A DNA stretch of 64,000 bases from positions 196,687,273 to 196,751,272 of the forward strand of contig JAUPFV010000002.1 in the NCBI GenBank assembly GCA_036936605.1. Direction: 5' to 3'. The notes below the pieces were generated by a model. It saw only the letters and a list, made by a program, of their open reading frames with translations. It had not been told where the DNA came from and did no database searches. The number at the start of each line of letters is the position of its first letter. Within the stretch, counting starts at the first letter, position 1. Positions 44,315-56,431 of the stretch are shown here, one piece after another. A program made the position numbers and the translations under genes. This DNA is from Limnanthes douglasii subsp. nivea. Taxonomy: Eukaryota > Streptophyta > Magnoliopsida > Brassicales > Limnanthaceae.

Positions 44315-45712
44315 GGCCAAAGCTATTTCCTCTATGGAAATTATTATTTCCTCCATCATTTGAAATCTCTAAAACTAGTGAAACATGATTTTACTAGTAT
44401 ACCCTTGTATGCTAATAGCAACTCCCCTTTAACTTCAAGAACTAAATCATACCATTCATAGAGGCATGAATGGTCTATACAAATTTTCATCTCCTCCATT
44501 TCTCTGAAAATTCTTTCGTAATCTTCCGCACCATCGATCTGAAAAAAACGAAATTAAACAAGGGTTGAACGTCTAGTAGCTCGAGGCATATTAGTAAACC
44601 TATGAACTCTCTCCCTCTTCAAAACACCAACACGTACAGATTGATAAGAACTAAAGACGAAAGCATATTATAAACATCATTCATAAATTACAACCGGAAA
44701 GACTAGATTTCAAATTTGATTTGCACGAGTGAGTAAGAGTAGGATAGAGAATTACGTATAGGAACCAAATCTTGAGGAATCTGATGTCATTTTGGTACTG
44801 CGAATTGTTCTTGAAAGTTGAGATACAGTTGATAACCAGTTTGTTTAGATCTGCATCGGAGCTTTTACCTGAGTGCCAATTATTGAGTTCCTTCTTAATC
44901 TTCCTGCGAATTTGAGACCAGTGAGTGTATACACGAAATGGATCCATCCATAGATGTATGTATACTGGGGTTTTGCACTTGATTCCAAGAGGGCCACTCG
45001 GAATCAGGTGCAGTGTTTTTTTTTCAAGTTATAACCAAAATGTGGAGACAAAGAGTTTGCAACTGATTCTGAGTGGCCCTCTCGGAATCAGCTGTTGCTC
45101 GGTTTAAAAAAAGCATGTGATTCCGAGATACCCACTCGGAATCACATGCTCAATGCATAAAAAAAATTAAAGAACAGTGATTTATCCCAAGGCGAACCCA
45201 AGTCGAAATAGCAGACACAAATAGAAACCCTAATCGAATCTAACAAAGAAATCTAACAACAATCGAAACCCTAATCGAATCTAACAAAGAAATCAAACTT
45301 CAAACCCTAATCGAAAAATGAAAAAGCAAAGAAAATAAAGAAATCATACCTTCTCCAAGGCTTCTCTCTCTTCGAATCTGTTTTGTAAGGTACTGGATTT
45401 GTGAAGAATGAGTTTTCTTCTCCAAAGCTTTCTCTCTATTCGATTCTGTTATTGTAGGGTACTGTTTTGTGAAGAATGGGTTTTCTTCTCCAAGGTTTCT
45501 CTCTCTTCGAATCTGTTTTGTAAGGTACTGGTTTTGTGAAAAATGGGTTTTGTTATACTGAATGGGTAATGGTATGTTAGGGTAATGGTTTTGTGAAGAA
45601 AAAATGGGTAAAAGGGAAAATTTGTAACTTCCTTTATAGAGGAAATATCAACATGGAGGTTTTTCCAAATTATGGAGGAAATAATAATTTCCATGGGGAA
45701 ATAGCTTTGGCC
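44315..45712. mobile_element. Pack-MULE, copy 2
   Basis: Counterpart of 16200-17598. The left target repeat is now ATAAATATA and the right is ATAAATGTA. All internal features are present: hairpins 44976-45149, telo-boxes 45225-45310, 67-bp repeats 45351-45551. Confidence 0.88.
44356..44947 (-). pseudogene. Captured BUB1/MAD3-like fragment, copy 2
   Basis: First exon 44947-44756 and second exon from 44538. One residue differs in the first exon (KKELNNWHSG against KKELDNWHSG), and one T is lost from the acceptor T-run. The intron phase and both domain halves are kept. Confidence 0.8.
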
Positions 45713-47289
45713 ATAAATGTATCATATAATATGAACAATATAACATTTCACTAAATTTGGGGCCATAAAGGTTATGGTGTATATAATTATTATATATATA
45801 CTATACAACCTTGTTTTTATCCACCGTAAGATTAAATTTAAGCTAATTCGAAAAAAATAAACTAATACTGTTTAAATATCAGTACGTCGTTGTCGCTCGT
45901 TATTTAATAATATTATAACCAGTCAAATTATTATTCAATATATGAGGTAAGACTGATAGACATTTAATATCGAGTAGTATGTGTGAATTAACTTATTTAA
46001 AGCATAATAATAAATATGACGAACTAATAGTAGGTAGGATAGTAAAGAAGAATTGTATATAATATAAATCACGAGCTAAATAAAGTGTGAGTAAAATATT
46101 GACGTATAAAATATTGATAACCAAACTTAGTATTAATGTTATAACATGAAAACAATTATGACAACCAATTCTGATGGGCTTTATAAAGATGAATCAAAGA
46201 AGAATGCATGATATTGGAAGGTTAATACTGGTGTTGTAACTTAATGATAATTATGACGAGCTATCTTGTGTCAAATTATGAGATAAGAATAAATGAAAAG
46301 TGATTAATAATAAGAAGATGCTAAATTTAGGACTTAAGACCAAGCTACAGAAAGGTAAAAGATATGACAAGCTAAAATTAGTGGTAAAAGCAAGATGAAG
46401 AGGGATCACAAATAAAATAAGGCATCAGCAATGTTATATTTATGATGATGAGAAGAATTTAGAAGATAAAAGGCTTCAAGAAGCTTCTAGTTTAGTCTAT
46501 TAATATCACATAAATACTCTAAGCAACTAGAAAGAGTTTTAACCATATTTGTAACAACTTATCTTTTAAATTATGTCTATATGTTCTTATTTACACGTAT
46601 TCATTCGTTCATATATATTTCTGATAAACCTTGTAAATAAGGGTGTAAACATTCTTTTGATGGTTATTTTCTTTATTGGCAATAAAATTACTTACTTATT
46701 TTTCTCTAATTCTCGAGTAGTTCATTCCCTAAAACCATTAACATTTACTTTGACGAGGTTTTAACTGTCTATGGTAAAAATATTTGTGAAGTATCAACCC
46801 AAACCAATAGCGTTGACTCGTTTACGGATAGACAATGACATATTTCATAGATAGTCTGTTGATGGATCTTCATCTTTGATTCTAGAAAATTCTAATACTA
46901 TTTCACCACAATGTGGTAACAATGAAATATGCGGTAGTTCTTTAGTTAATATTTTTATGTCGTCTAAATAGTGCGTCTCCAACATGAAGTAATATATTAT
47001 ATACAACTAGAAAATCTTCAAGTTTCCATTGATTTACATATTTTAGGATTTGTAGCTAAATGACTAATGAAAATAGAAATATAAGTCTAACTTGTTACAA
47101 ATTTCAAAGAGATGAGGAATAAATAAATAAAATAAAATAAATGTCTAAGATGTTATGGTTATTAACTGATAAATTAATAACCAAATATAATAATGATCAG
47201 TGTGAAAGATAAAATTAAGTAAATATGTATGATGATAATGACGAGTATTCTAGTAATGAAGTATCATCTAAAGAAAAAATTAACAAAAA
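45713..47289 (+). mobile_element. LTR-like and leader region of element F
   Basis: Up to 47045 this equals 17608-18930. Four of the differences between the large copies cluster at 46650-46675. From about 46495 the sequence has LTR character and leads on to gag at 47290. Neither LTR edges nor a primer-binding site could be fixed. Confidence 0.4.
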
Positions 47290-48990
47290 AATAAAAAAAA
47301 TGTTTGAAATACACCATGAAACATTTAAAAGGCCAAAGTTATCCTCGTATACTTTGGTACAATCACCATTATCTCAAAGGATTCTAGAGGGTGAATTGCC
47401 TTGAAAATTTTATTCGTGCATAATAAATAGGTATGAGGGAACTAGAGATCCATAACATAGTTCAGAACAATTTTTTAATATGATGTTGAGGCTTAATCAT
47501 AATGATACTCTTCTTTGTCGAGCTTTTTCTATGACATTTAGAGGTAATGCTCATATATGATTCACCATATTATGTCATAGATTAATTTCTAATTTTGTAC
47601 TACATTTGAAAGTCAGTTTACTATAGACAAAAAAAGATAGTAAAAGAATGGTTCTTATATCATAAGTTTATTTTAAAAAAGATTACAACTTTGAGAAACT
47701 ATGCTCAAAATTTTAATCAAGAAATGAATACTTTGGAAGGATGTCAAAATGGGATTGATTTGGAAGCTTTTAATAAAATTATTCCTTTGGATAGTCAATT
47801 ACTAGAGGATTTGATTAAATTTCTAGTAGATAATATGTGAGATTTAACAAGGAGATCATAAATGTTATGAAGTAAGGCGAGGTGGAATTATATAGGGTAA
47901 AGTTCAAGAAAAAATAATAGGAATGACTTATATAAGAATATACAATTTTAGAAATGGCGAGGTTGGTAAAAATACAACCTAACTGGGCAATATTTTTTGC
48001 ATATTATGATAATTCTTATATGAGGTTTACACCACTCATAGAGAAATTTGTAATAATTTATGATAAGATAAGTGATAAAATGAGCTGCAAACCTCATGGA
48101 TTGATGTTTGCTCCACATAATAAAATATCTAAAATGTATTTGTGTGCTTATCATATTAAAATGAAGATTGTTTCCAATTAAGATATAATATTTAGAGACT
48201 GATTGATAATGGATAATTGATTGACTTCGTAAAAATAATATTTTATAAAAACTAAAAAAAGAAATAAAGTTAATGATCTAGAAAAGAATGAAGCAAATAA
48301 ACAAATAAACAGTTACCGTGTACTATATTTGGAGAGGATACTTTGGCTGGAATTTCTCATAAAATATTTTGGAATACATCTTGTTGATGAATCATAATTG
48401 CATGTGAATAGGTTTCCAACACTCTTATTGATTTGAGAGGATTAATTAATCCATATGTAAATACTTTATTGGTCACTTTAGATATTATCGAGGTGATACC
48501 TAGAAAAGTTATGATAGATAAAAAAATTCAACCAATGTTATATATAAAAGTGGTTATGAATAAATAATTATGATAGCTTTGTATGAAAATACTAAAATTC
48601 ATTTGGTAAGTTTTGCGGGAAGGTCGCCTGTATGTATTGGTGAAGTGGAATTACATGTGACGGTCGGTTATCGTCAAATATAAAAAACTAACATACTTTT
48701 TATGATAATTGATCCACGTTCGTACAATGCAATTTTGGATCGTTAATGGTTACACAAAATGGAAGAAGTGGTTTTATCTTATCATATATGCGTCTAGTAT
48801 TTTGTTAGAAATTATGTTTGAGTTTTCAAAGAAAGTCAAAGGATGGTTAGGGATTGTTATTCTTTGTCCTTTAGTCCGCATAATATCATCACATAGTAAG
48901 TACATAGTCCATTAGAGGATCAATACCCAATAAAGGAAGACAGACCTTTTGTGGAAATTCAAATAGAAGAGATTGACGACCCTCACAGTG
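47290..48990 (+). pseudogene. Gag-protease of decayed Tat-type element F
   Basis: The plus strand, with many stops and shifts, reads SPLSQRILEGELP, then NRYEGTRDP, NHNDTLLCRAFSMTFRGNAH (gag core) and LRNYAQNFNQEMNTLEG. At 47990-48160 RFTPLIEKFVIIYDKISDKM and MYLCAYHIKMKI match the gag zinc-knuckle region. Near 48706 IDPRSYNAILDR and WLHKMEEVVLSYHICV form the block after the protease, and EIQIEEIDDPHSVSQLLEP the linker to pol. The DTG site was not found. Much older than A-C. Pol is missing because LTR G follows. Confidence 0.65.
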
Positions 48991-49028
48991 TTTCACAGCT
49001 ACTGGAACCTAATAAAGGAATAATATAT

Positions 49029-49292
49029 TGGACATAAGGCCTTATCTTGGTTCGGTTTGAGTCATATTAGTTTTAGGTTGAACCCAAGCTATATAAGGGA
49101 CTCTTTGTATTTATGGTCCAATAGAGCTCATAGGCCCACATTGGTCACTATAAATATAACTTGTCATCATCAATGGACGGGTGGATAATCATTACTTTAT
49201 TCTTGAATTTACTATTCTCTCTGCCTATAGTATCTTTCTTTCTCGACATTTATCATATAACCTATTTTGGTGAGCCAAACCTGGACTCATCA
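49029..49292 (+). mobile_element. LTR of element G (5' end uncertain)
   Basis: It ends GGACTCATCA at 49292, followed by one base and a primer-binding-type TGGCGACCCTAGTGGGAG. It holds a TATA box TATATAA at 49090-49096. The likely start is TGGACATAAGG at 49029, directly after element F. No second LTR was found. Confidence 0.5.
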
Positions 49293-49293
49293 A

Positions 49294-49311
49294 TGGCGAC
49301 CCTAGTGGGAG
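49294..49311 (+). other. Primer-binding site of element G
   Basis: TGGCGACCCTAGTGGGAG differs at three positions from the element A site (TGGCGACCACAGTGGGAG). Confidence 0.65.
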
Positions 49312-50827
49312 TGACATTCGAAATGGTACCCAAAAGTAACTTTCAAAACCAAATTACTTTTTGTTACTCTTTCTCGCTTCCAAAAAACGAACTATATTTG
49401 AATTGCTACTTAGGGAGCAACTGGAACACCTCTCACCCCATGGAGTGAGTTTGTGCGAGAAGGGTCGAGATCGAAAAGCCTTTATTATTCTTCTCTATTT
49501 CTACCCCAATTATAATATTTGAGGCAACGATTTATGTCCGAGATCACAATATGTTGGGCAGAAAAATGACGTTTTGGCGAATGTCACTATGTAACCACCC
49601 TCCAAAGGTAGAGGGACGCATTAGCTAGTAAACAAATTGGTTTGCGGTCTAGGATTCCCGTTGAGACACCTGATGTGGAAACAAGTGACACATCCACTCC
49701 TTGGGTTCTCTGGGTTTTTCAGACCGAGCCCATAGTTCCTTATGACATGAATATCAGGTGCCAGAATGAGCATACAAGATTTCGCGGTACATGGGAATCT
49801 AGAAAGAGGTCACGTGAGAGTCTCGGGTAGACCAGAGAGAGGTCCAGAAAGATGCTCACGTCATGGTCACGGGCGTATAACACATTCAAGTCAATCATGT
49901 AGCACCATAGAATGCCCAAGATCCTCAATCGTTTTACCTTCTAATGGTGCAACATCATTCTACCTACCCACTCCCGGACTGCAACGGGTGTTACCCCATT
50001 CGAGGAAAAATTTCGTTATGCATGTAGGTGACCGCTAAAGCAAGACGACAATCTTACGAGTTCCATGTTAAGAAATGGATACGAATCAGAAAATAATATA
50101 CGTAAGATCTCCTCGTAAAGATATAGAACCAAAAACTACTAGGACGAGTCCAGATACGGATCCTCAAGTCATAGTATAAAATGTTCACGTAAGAAGAAAA
50201 GAAAGCGTATGAGCGAAACCCGTGTTTTCAAACTGGTTGGTGAGGGAATGGTTGAGTATTTTTGAGAGAAATGACCCTCTAGTCATAGGCTTGATGAAAC
50301 GTGTAACAACCCAAATGCATACATTAACTTCATTCGAACAACCAAAATCTTCCATCAATACCACAAGGATTACAACAAAACATCCATTAGACTCCTCTGA
50401 TATTCTAGCCAAACATCCAGTAGCATCATCCAATACTGCAACCAAATGTCCAGTAACCCTATAGGGCTTCAATCAAATATCCAGCAAAATATATCTTAAA
50501 CGTTCCGATAAGCATGTTCCCCATTGCTTGCAGTGCAATCAAATCTTCAACATGCCTTTTTGAATTACAACCGAGTTATTAATAAGGAGTTCAGTTCTAT
50601 AGACTGCAACTGAACCTCCCATAATTCTCACAAGGTATGCAACCTAGATATCAACATGCTCTGTCACCATTTCTAAGAGTATATTATGTGCAGTACCATG
50701 CTACATCAATTATGCACCAACCTTAACACAACTACGCACTCGTGTACCTGAACATGAATCAAAGATAAACATATGTCCCAATTTTTATGAAGGGAAGTTA
50801 ACATAACATCTTTTTCCAAACAAACAG
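49312..50827 (+). other. Leader and decayed gag region of element G
   Basis: No frame is convincingly alignable. Around 50180-50250 the plus strand reads RRKEKRMSETRVFKLVGEGM, a basic stretch that may belong to gag. 50300-50760 is rich in Gln, Asn, Thr and Pro codons. It ends where the LTR of element C starts. Confidence 0.35.
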
Positions 50828-51165
50828 TGATAGGGTCGGATATTTTTAGAAGGACACTCTTATAAAAATTGGAGGATCAGTTCGGGTATATCTTGAACCA
50901 CACAAAGTAAGAAAAATCCGACCAATCAAATACGTGACTCAACTATGGGCTAATATTGAACCGGATCTAGGACCCGACCCATAAGGCCCATGGGTCAAAG
51001 AATTAGTATATATACCCAAACCACCTTTATTTAAGAGGTTGGTCTTTTTCTAAAAACATTAAATACAAGCATACACCTCATTTATCTCACTACTCTATAC
51101 CCAAAAAATAAGATATAACTCACGAACTCTATAAAATACCCTCCAACTATAAATTATCCTTACCA
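50828..51165 (+). repeat. 5' LTR of element C
   Basis: 338 bp, TGATAGGGTCGG to CCTTACCA. The start resembles the B LTR (TGATGAGTCCG). It is followed by AAT and the primer-binding site at 51169-51186 (TGGTGACCACAGTAGGAG). A TATA-like TATATATA lies at about 51009. Confidence 0.8.
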
Positions 51166-51237
51166 AATTGGTGACCACAGTAGGAGACGACGGTACCTGA
51201 ATTACAAATTCAAAACTAATAAAAAAAACCAGTTTGG

Positions 51238-52910
51238 ATGGATCCGAATGTACAAATTACTCCACCTTTGGAGGTGAAAAGAGTGAAAGAAAATAATGAG
51301 TACACTACTGTATCTCATGTAAATTATAATAGCAATGAAAAACAACTCATACAAGAAGAGCGTGATCAATTAAGAGTTGAGATTAAGGCTTTACGAGCCC
51401 AAAAACAAGCAGAAAAAAGAATTAAAGAAAAATTTGGTGCGTTAGCACTCCACCCTACTGAAAACCCTGGTGAAAATGAGGAATCCATAAAGATTCATCT
51501 CAGCTCCAAGAAAACACATCGATCCAAATGAATGGAGAGTTCCACGTGGGATTCTTCTAGCAGTTCATCTAATGATTCAGAGCTTGAGGAGTCTGTCTCA
51601 TCTAGTAGTGATGAGGGTCGATTAAAGAAGAAAATAAGGCTGACCAAGAAGTATTCAAGAAAAAAGAATAGGCATGGCAGACTCAAAAAGTATCAAGGAA
51701 AAATGAAGGGTTCAGCTGATCAACGTATTGACCGTCTGCTGATTGATCCATTTGCTTTCCAATCTGAGCCCGGTAGTTTTGATACTCCGAATGAGGATAC
51801 TGTGTTTAGTCGTAGCCAAAATTGGAGGCAATCAACTTTTTCTTCAAAAATACTTTCCAGATACCTTCCCAAAATATTTGATAGTTCTAAGATGGAAACG
51901 TATGATGGGATCAAAGATCCGCACAATCATCTTAAACAATTTAAAAACTTTATGATGAACTTTGATGACGATGACAAGCAGCTATGTGGGGCTTTCTCTC
52001 AAACATTTAAAGGGAGTGCCCTCAAATGGTATAATAGTCTCTCCCAGGGATCTATAATAAAAATTGATATATTTTGGGTGACGTTCCAGAGTCAATTTGT
52101 TGGAAGCCAGGAGCTCAATGGTAATGGTGACACAAATATCCATTGTGTTCAAGAACCAAACGATGCATTGAAATAATACATTAGTAGGTTTGTAAATACG
52201 AAAAATGGGATGGCTGACTGTTTTGAACATGTTGCGATTGCATCTTTGAGGCATGGCTTGAGTCCGAGTAATTTGGCTGATTCGGTGACCCAAAAAAAAA
52301 CTATACCTTTAGGGGACTGTTGAATTAAGTCGCGAAACAGATTAATGTTAAGGAAATGACGAAATCTAGAGTGTCTTGCCAGATCAGATCCACAACTACA
52401 ACATCAACACCTCAAACAACTACCCAGTCCGATTACAGATCAAAGAAAACAGGATAGGGGTCTCACCAGCCCATGCAGAATCAATCCAACCGGAACCAAA
52501 CCAGAACCAGCAGGTTAGGAATAAAAGGGAACCTTGGGTTCAACCTGAATGGTTTGCTGAATTAGGAAAAAGTGTGGCTATGATATATGATAAAATAAAA
52601 AATGATGTACACTTTAGAAGGTTAGCCGCATTACAATCTCCTAGGGAGATCTAGAGTACCCGTTTATGTAAATATCATAACGACGTGGGATATGATACCC
52701 ATGATTGCATATCCTTAAAACAATAGGTGCAAAATCTCATTGAAAGGGGTAAATTAGGGGCTTATATTAAAAAACAAGGGGGCAGCAGACCAGATAATGC
52801 ACCATCCAACACGAATACTCCATGAACGACTCATTCGGTAGCTCATGAAACGTCTAGACAAGAGGATACCATGGTAAGTATTGAAAGGTTTGATATGGTC
52901 TGAGTACCTT
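51238..52910 (+). pseudogene. Gag of element C
   Basis: It starts MDPNVQITPPLEVKRVKENN, with NEYT and EERDQLRVEIKALRAQ as in A and B. A TGA at 51529 and a TAA at 52174 interrupt one otherwise continuous frame through DNHLKQFKNFMMNFDDDDKQ-type gag core. After a frameshift near 52330 the C-terminus reads WVQPEWFAELGKSVAMIYDK and the zinc-knuckle region CKYHNDVGYDTHDC (His to Tyr in the GH position). Confidence 0.8.
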
Positions 52911-53029
52911 GATCCAGATCCAAGTCGGAATAAGGTAGGGTGATAGTCGACAAGATGCCAATTGTTTCCGATTTGGTTAAAAATTTGAGTCTTTAACCAT
53001 ATTTGGAGGAGATACTATGACTGAAGAAT

Positions 53030-53323
53030 TGAAGATATATTTAGGAAGAATTCGAGGAAGAAGTATTGTTAGGTAAAAGGCCTTTCAAGAAAACAATGAA
53101 GGTATTATTTGTTTTGGTTGACTGCCCCACATCTTACAATGCTATATTTAGGAGGTCTTGGCTCTCTAGGATGCATGTTGTAGCCTCTACTGTCCATCAA
53201 TGCTTAAGATATGTTGTGGGTGCACAAGTGGGTGTTGTCTGAAGTAGTCAAAAGGTAGCTAGAGAATGCTATGTAACAGCTTTTGCCTCGAAGTCTTTGG
53301 AGGCAGTCAAAGTTAACAAAGAA
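53030..53323 (+). pseudogene. Protease remnant of element C, active site deleted
   Basis: Compared with A and B, the block with ILVDTGSSAN is gone. The text jumps at about 53045 to EEFEEEVLLGKRPFKKTMKV, followed by SYNAIFRRSWLSRMHVVAST. One further stop (TGA near 53240) precedes the shared UAG. No protease can be made. Confidence 0.8.
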
Positions 53324-53326
53324 TAG
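53324..53326 (+). promoter_or_regulatory. In-frame UAG between protease and pol of element C
   Basis: Context GTTAACAAAGAA-TAG-CAG-CTA. CAG CTA fits the CAR-YYA readthrough context exactly. Same place as in elements A and B. Confidence 0.6.
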
Positions 53327-55088
53327 CAGCTATTGGAGCCTTCCAACGACGAGAATGAAATTGATGACCCAAGGGAGGCTCCTAGTGTTATAATACCTAT
53401 AGAAGAAATTGAAGTTCATTTCCTAGAAAAGGGAAAAAATGTTAAGATTGTTACTAAGTTGCCACCAAATTTTAAACAAAAGCTATTATCTTTCTTATCG
53501 AACAATTTGCATATGTTTGCATGGTGCAATGATGATGTAACTGGAGTACCTGCTGAAGTAATATGTCATAAGTTGTATGTTTGAACTGATACTGGACCGG
53601 TTGTACAGAGAAGAAGGTTATTTTCTAAAGAGAAAGCAGATATGATTGTGCAAGAAGTTGATCGGTTAACCAAAATGGGCTACATCAAAGAATCTCAATA
53701 CCCCTTGTGGACTGTCAACTCAGTTTTGGTCAAGAAAAATAATGGCAAGTGGCGCATGTGTATTAACTTCACTGATCTTAATAAGGCATGTCCTAAAGAT
53801 CCTTATCTCGTTCCTCGGATAAATCAGTTGGTGGACTCTACATTTGGGAACAAACTATTGTCATTCATGGATGCATTTTCAGGGTACAATCAAATACAAG
53901 TAGATCTGAATGATCAAGACCACACAACTTTTATTATAGAAAATGGGCTTCATTGCTATAAGGTGATGCCGTTTGGATTGAAAAATGTTGGGGACACTTA
54001 TCAAAGGCTAGTAAATAAAACCTTTTCTAGTCAAATCGGCATGAATATGAAAGTATACATAAATGACATGATGGTGAAGAGCCTTGAGGAAGACGCACAC
54101 GTATCCGACCTTCAAGAAATTTTTTCTAACTTAAAAGCCATCAATTTAAAATTGAACCTGGATAAATGTGTTTTTTGGGTCGTGTCCAGAAAATTCTTGG
54201 GTTACGTCATAAGCAAAAAGGGCATTCAGCCTGATCCGGATCAACTAAATGCTTTGTTGGCTATGGATCCTCCTTGAAGCACTAAAGAAGTTCAAAGACT
54301 AACCGGGTGTTTGGTTACATTAAATAGGTTCATTTCAAGATCATCTGATAAGTGTGCTCCATTTTTCCAAGTGTTAAAGAATGCCAAAGACTTTATTTGG
54401 TCTTCACAATGTGAGCACACCTTCTTTGAAATCAAGAAGCATTTATCTTCACCTAAGACGTTGTTCAAACCTATTCAGGGGGAGAAACTTTACATATACT
54501 TAGGTGTATCAGAGTATACAGTGAGACTGTGTTGGTAAGAAAAGTGGATAGTTACCCACGTCCGATATATTATATAAGTAAAAGTTTATTGGAAGTAGAA
54601 AAGAGATATTTAAAGTTAGAAAAGTTAACTCTGGCATTGGTAATAGCAGCCAGGAAAATGAGGCCATACTTCCAAGCACATTCGATTGTTTTCCAAGGTC
54701 TTTCTCTTTGAAGAATGTTCTACGAAAAGCTGATATATCAATAAGAATGACCAAATGGTTAGTCGAGCTGGATATATATGATATTGATTTTGCACCTCGA
54801 ACTGCAATCAAAGCTCAAGTTGTGGTTGATTTCTTGGTAGAGTTTCATACTAAAAGGCCCTATGAGCAAAGGCATGTAAACCAGTCTAAGAAAGAATGGG
54901 TAGTCCGAACAGACGACAGGTCTAGTACCATGAGATGTGGGGCCGGAATTTGTTTAACTTCTCCTTACATTGATATTATGTATCAAGCTGTATGTTTTGG
55001 TTTCAGGGCCTCCAATAATGAATCAGAATATGAAGCAGCCATAGTCGGTCTAAGATTAGCCCTTATATGTGGGGCAAATAGAGTTCTC
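53327..55088 (+). pseudogene. RT, RNase H and partial second RNase H of element C
   Basis: RT: EVDRLTKMGYIKESQYPLWT, KWRMCINFTDLNKACPKDPY, PFGLKNVGDTYQRLVNK, and YIND where A and B have YIDD (first catalytic Asp to Asn, 54054-54065). KSRKFLGYVI has become VSRKFLGYVISKKGIQPDPD. RNase H follows in shifted frames (PIYYISKSLLEVEKRYLKLE). The second RNase H reads WVVRTDDRSSTMRCGAGICL and FRASNNESEYEAAIVGLRLA and stops abruptly at about 55088. Confidence 0.85.
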
Positions 55089-55855
55089 TAAGTGGATAGA
55101 AGCAACACCCTTAGTCGGAACCACTTCTAAGGCGGTTATAAAATTTATTATATCCAATATATGTTGTAGATTTGGAGTTCCCTAGAAAATCACTCCAGAC
55201 AATGGGCCACAATTTGATAATAAAGACATGGAGATTTTTTGCACTTCCAGAGGAATTCAACACTGTTTTTCTTCTCCTTTCCACCCTCAGGCTAAAGGGA
55301 AAGTTCAAGTTGCTAATCGAACGATCTTGTCAGGATTAAAGAAGAATCTGGAAGGTGGTGCAGGAACATAGTCAAGTTATTTACAAGAGGTATTGTGGGC
55401 CTGCCCAACTACTCCCTGGAATGCTACACAAGAATCCCCATTTGCCCTCGTTTATGGGATGGATGGGATCACGCCCATGGAAGCTACTTTACCATCCTTC
55501 AAGATCCAAAACTATTTCGAAAAAGCAAACGTCATAGCAGTTAGGAATCAGTTGCACTTGATTGAAGAGAAAAAGGTCAAGGCATATTTAAGAACAACAC
55601 ACTATTAGGGTTTAATGAGAAGCAAATATGCATCTAAGGTTAAAAGAAGAGATTTCCAGTTGGGAGACAAAGTCTTAAGAAAGGTCTTTTTGCATACTAA
55701 ATAATGACAGTTTGGGAAACTGGCTCCAAACTGGGAAGACCCTTATATGGCATGTGCAAGAGCCAAGCCATGAACATATAGGCTTCAAGACAAGGAGGGC
55801 AGAGTTTTGAAGCATCCGTAGAACATTGAACATCTTAGGTTGTATTTAGAATAAA
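55089..55855 (+). pseudogene. Integrase of element C, N-terminal half deleted
   Basis: A deletion joins the second RNase H directly to the integrase core at WIEATPLVGTTSKAVIKFII. The zinc-binding part and the first catalytic Asp are missing. The second Asp is present (PDNGPQFDNKDMEIF). The expected Glu in the VEVANRTI block is Gln (KVQVANRTILSGLKKNLE). The C-terminus reads FQLGDKVLRKVFLHTK and ends near 55855 (EHLRLYLE). Stops at 55183, 55370 and 55607 among others. Confidence 0.82.
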
Positions 55856-56431
55856 ACTCTTTTCTAAATATTTACCTTCTCATACCTCAGTGTAAATATG
55901 AGGGGCATACTCTTTCCTACCCTGGTGGCGTGGGGAGGTTTATATGAGGTGTCTGGTTTTCAATCAATGATATCTATGCCTTCTTCAAAATTATTGTGGA
56001 TAATATAAATTGAATAATTATTAAACACCCCGACTCTCAAATGAGGCATCTTCGAGGTGATCAAATTTATTAAACACTCATGATCGGACTTATTCAACAC
56101 TTTCAACCTTCAAAATGAAATATTGTTTAAGTGATTTAATAAATTAAACATTTATTAAACAAGTTGGAGAAATAAAATACCAGTTAAAAATTCGCCATAG
56201 GAAGAAAAAAGAGTTCGTACGAAAGAAAGACTTAGCATTGTATCTTGATTAGAACACGTCCAATCCACAATCACAAAAATGCATTAGCCATCCAAGTTTG
56301 TTGGTCCATAAAACGAGGATTTAAAAACATCACAAAATGTCTTGGCCATCCAAGGACTTTAGTTCTAAACACAAAATAACATTATAACCTTAGGGCTTGT
56401 TCCCTTCTGTTTTTTCATCACCTTCATCTTT
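55856..56431. other. Convergent 3' region of element C
   Basis: It carries the GGGGCATACTCTTTCCTACC...GGGGAGG segment also found after the element A integrase, and CTTGGCCATCCAAGG at 56341-56355, the reverse of the hairpin motif in A (22082, 22153). The rest is AT-rich. Confidence 0.6.

Larger units (their letters stand above)
28135..47045. repeat. Copy 2 of the tandem segmental duplication
   Basis: This is the second copy of positions 1-18930 and the right part of the complete unit 18931-47045. Copy-specific changes include a base that keeps the RNase H frame of element B open (near 35326), three instead of four 21-bp repeats in the 5' LTR of B, and an Asp-to-Asn change in the captured BUB1-like exon. 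The right end lies inside decayed element F, which continues past 47045. Confidence 0.93.

Noticed and set aside
49161..49448. 95-codon plus-strand frame with hydrophobic start
   Set aside because: It crosses the LTR end and primer-binding site of G, so it is not a gene.
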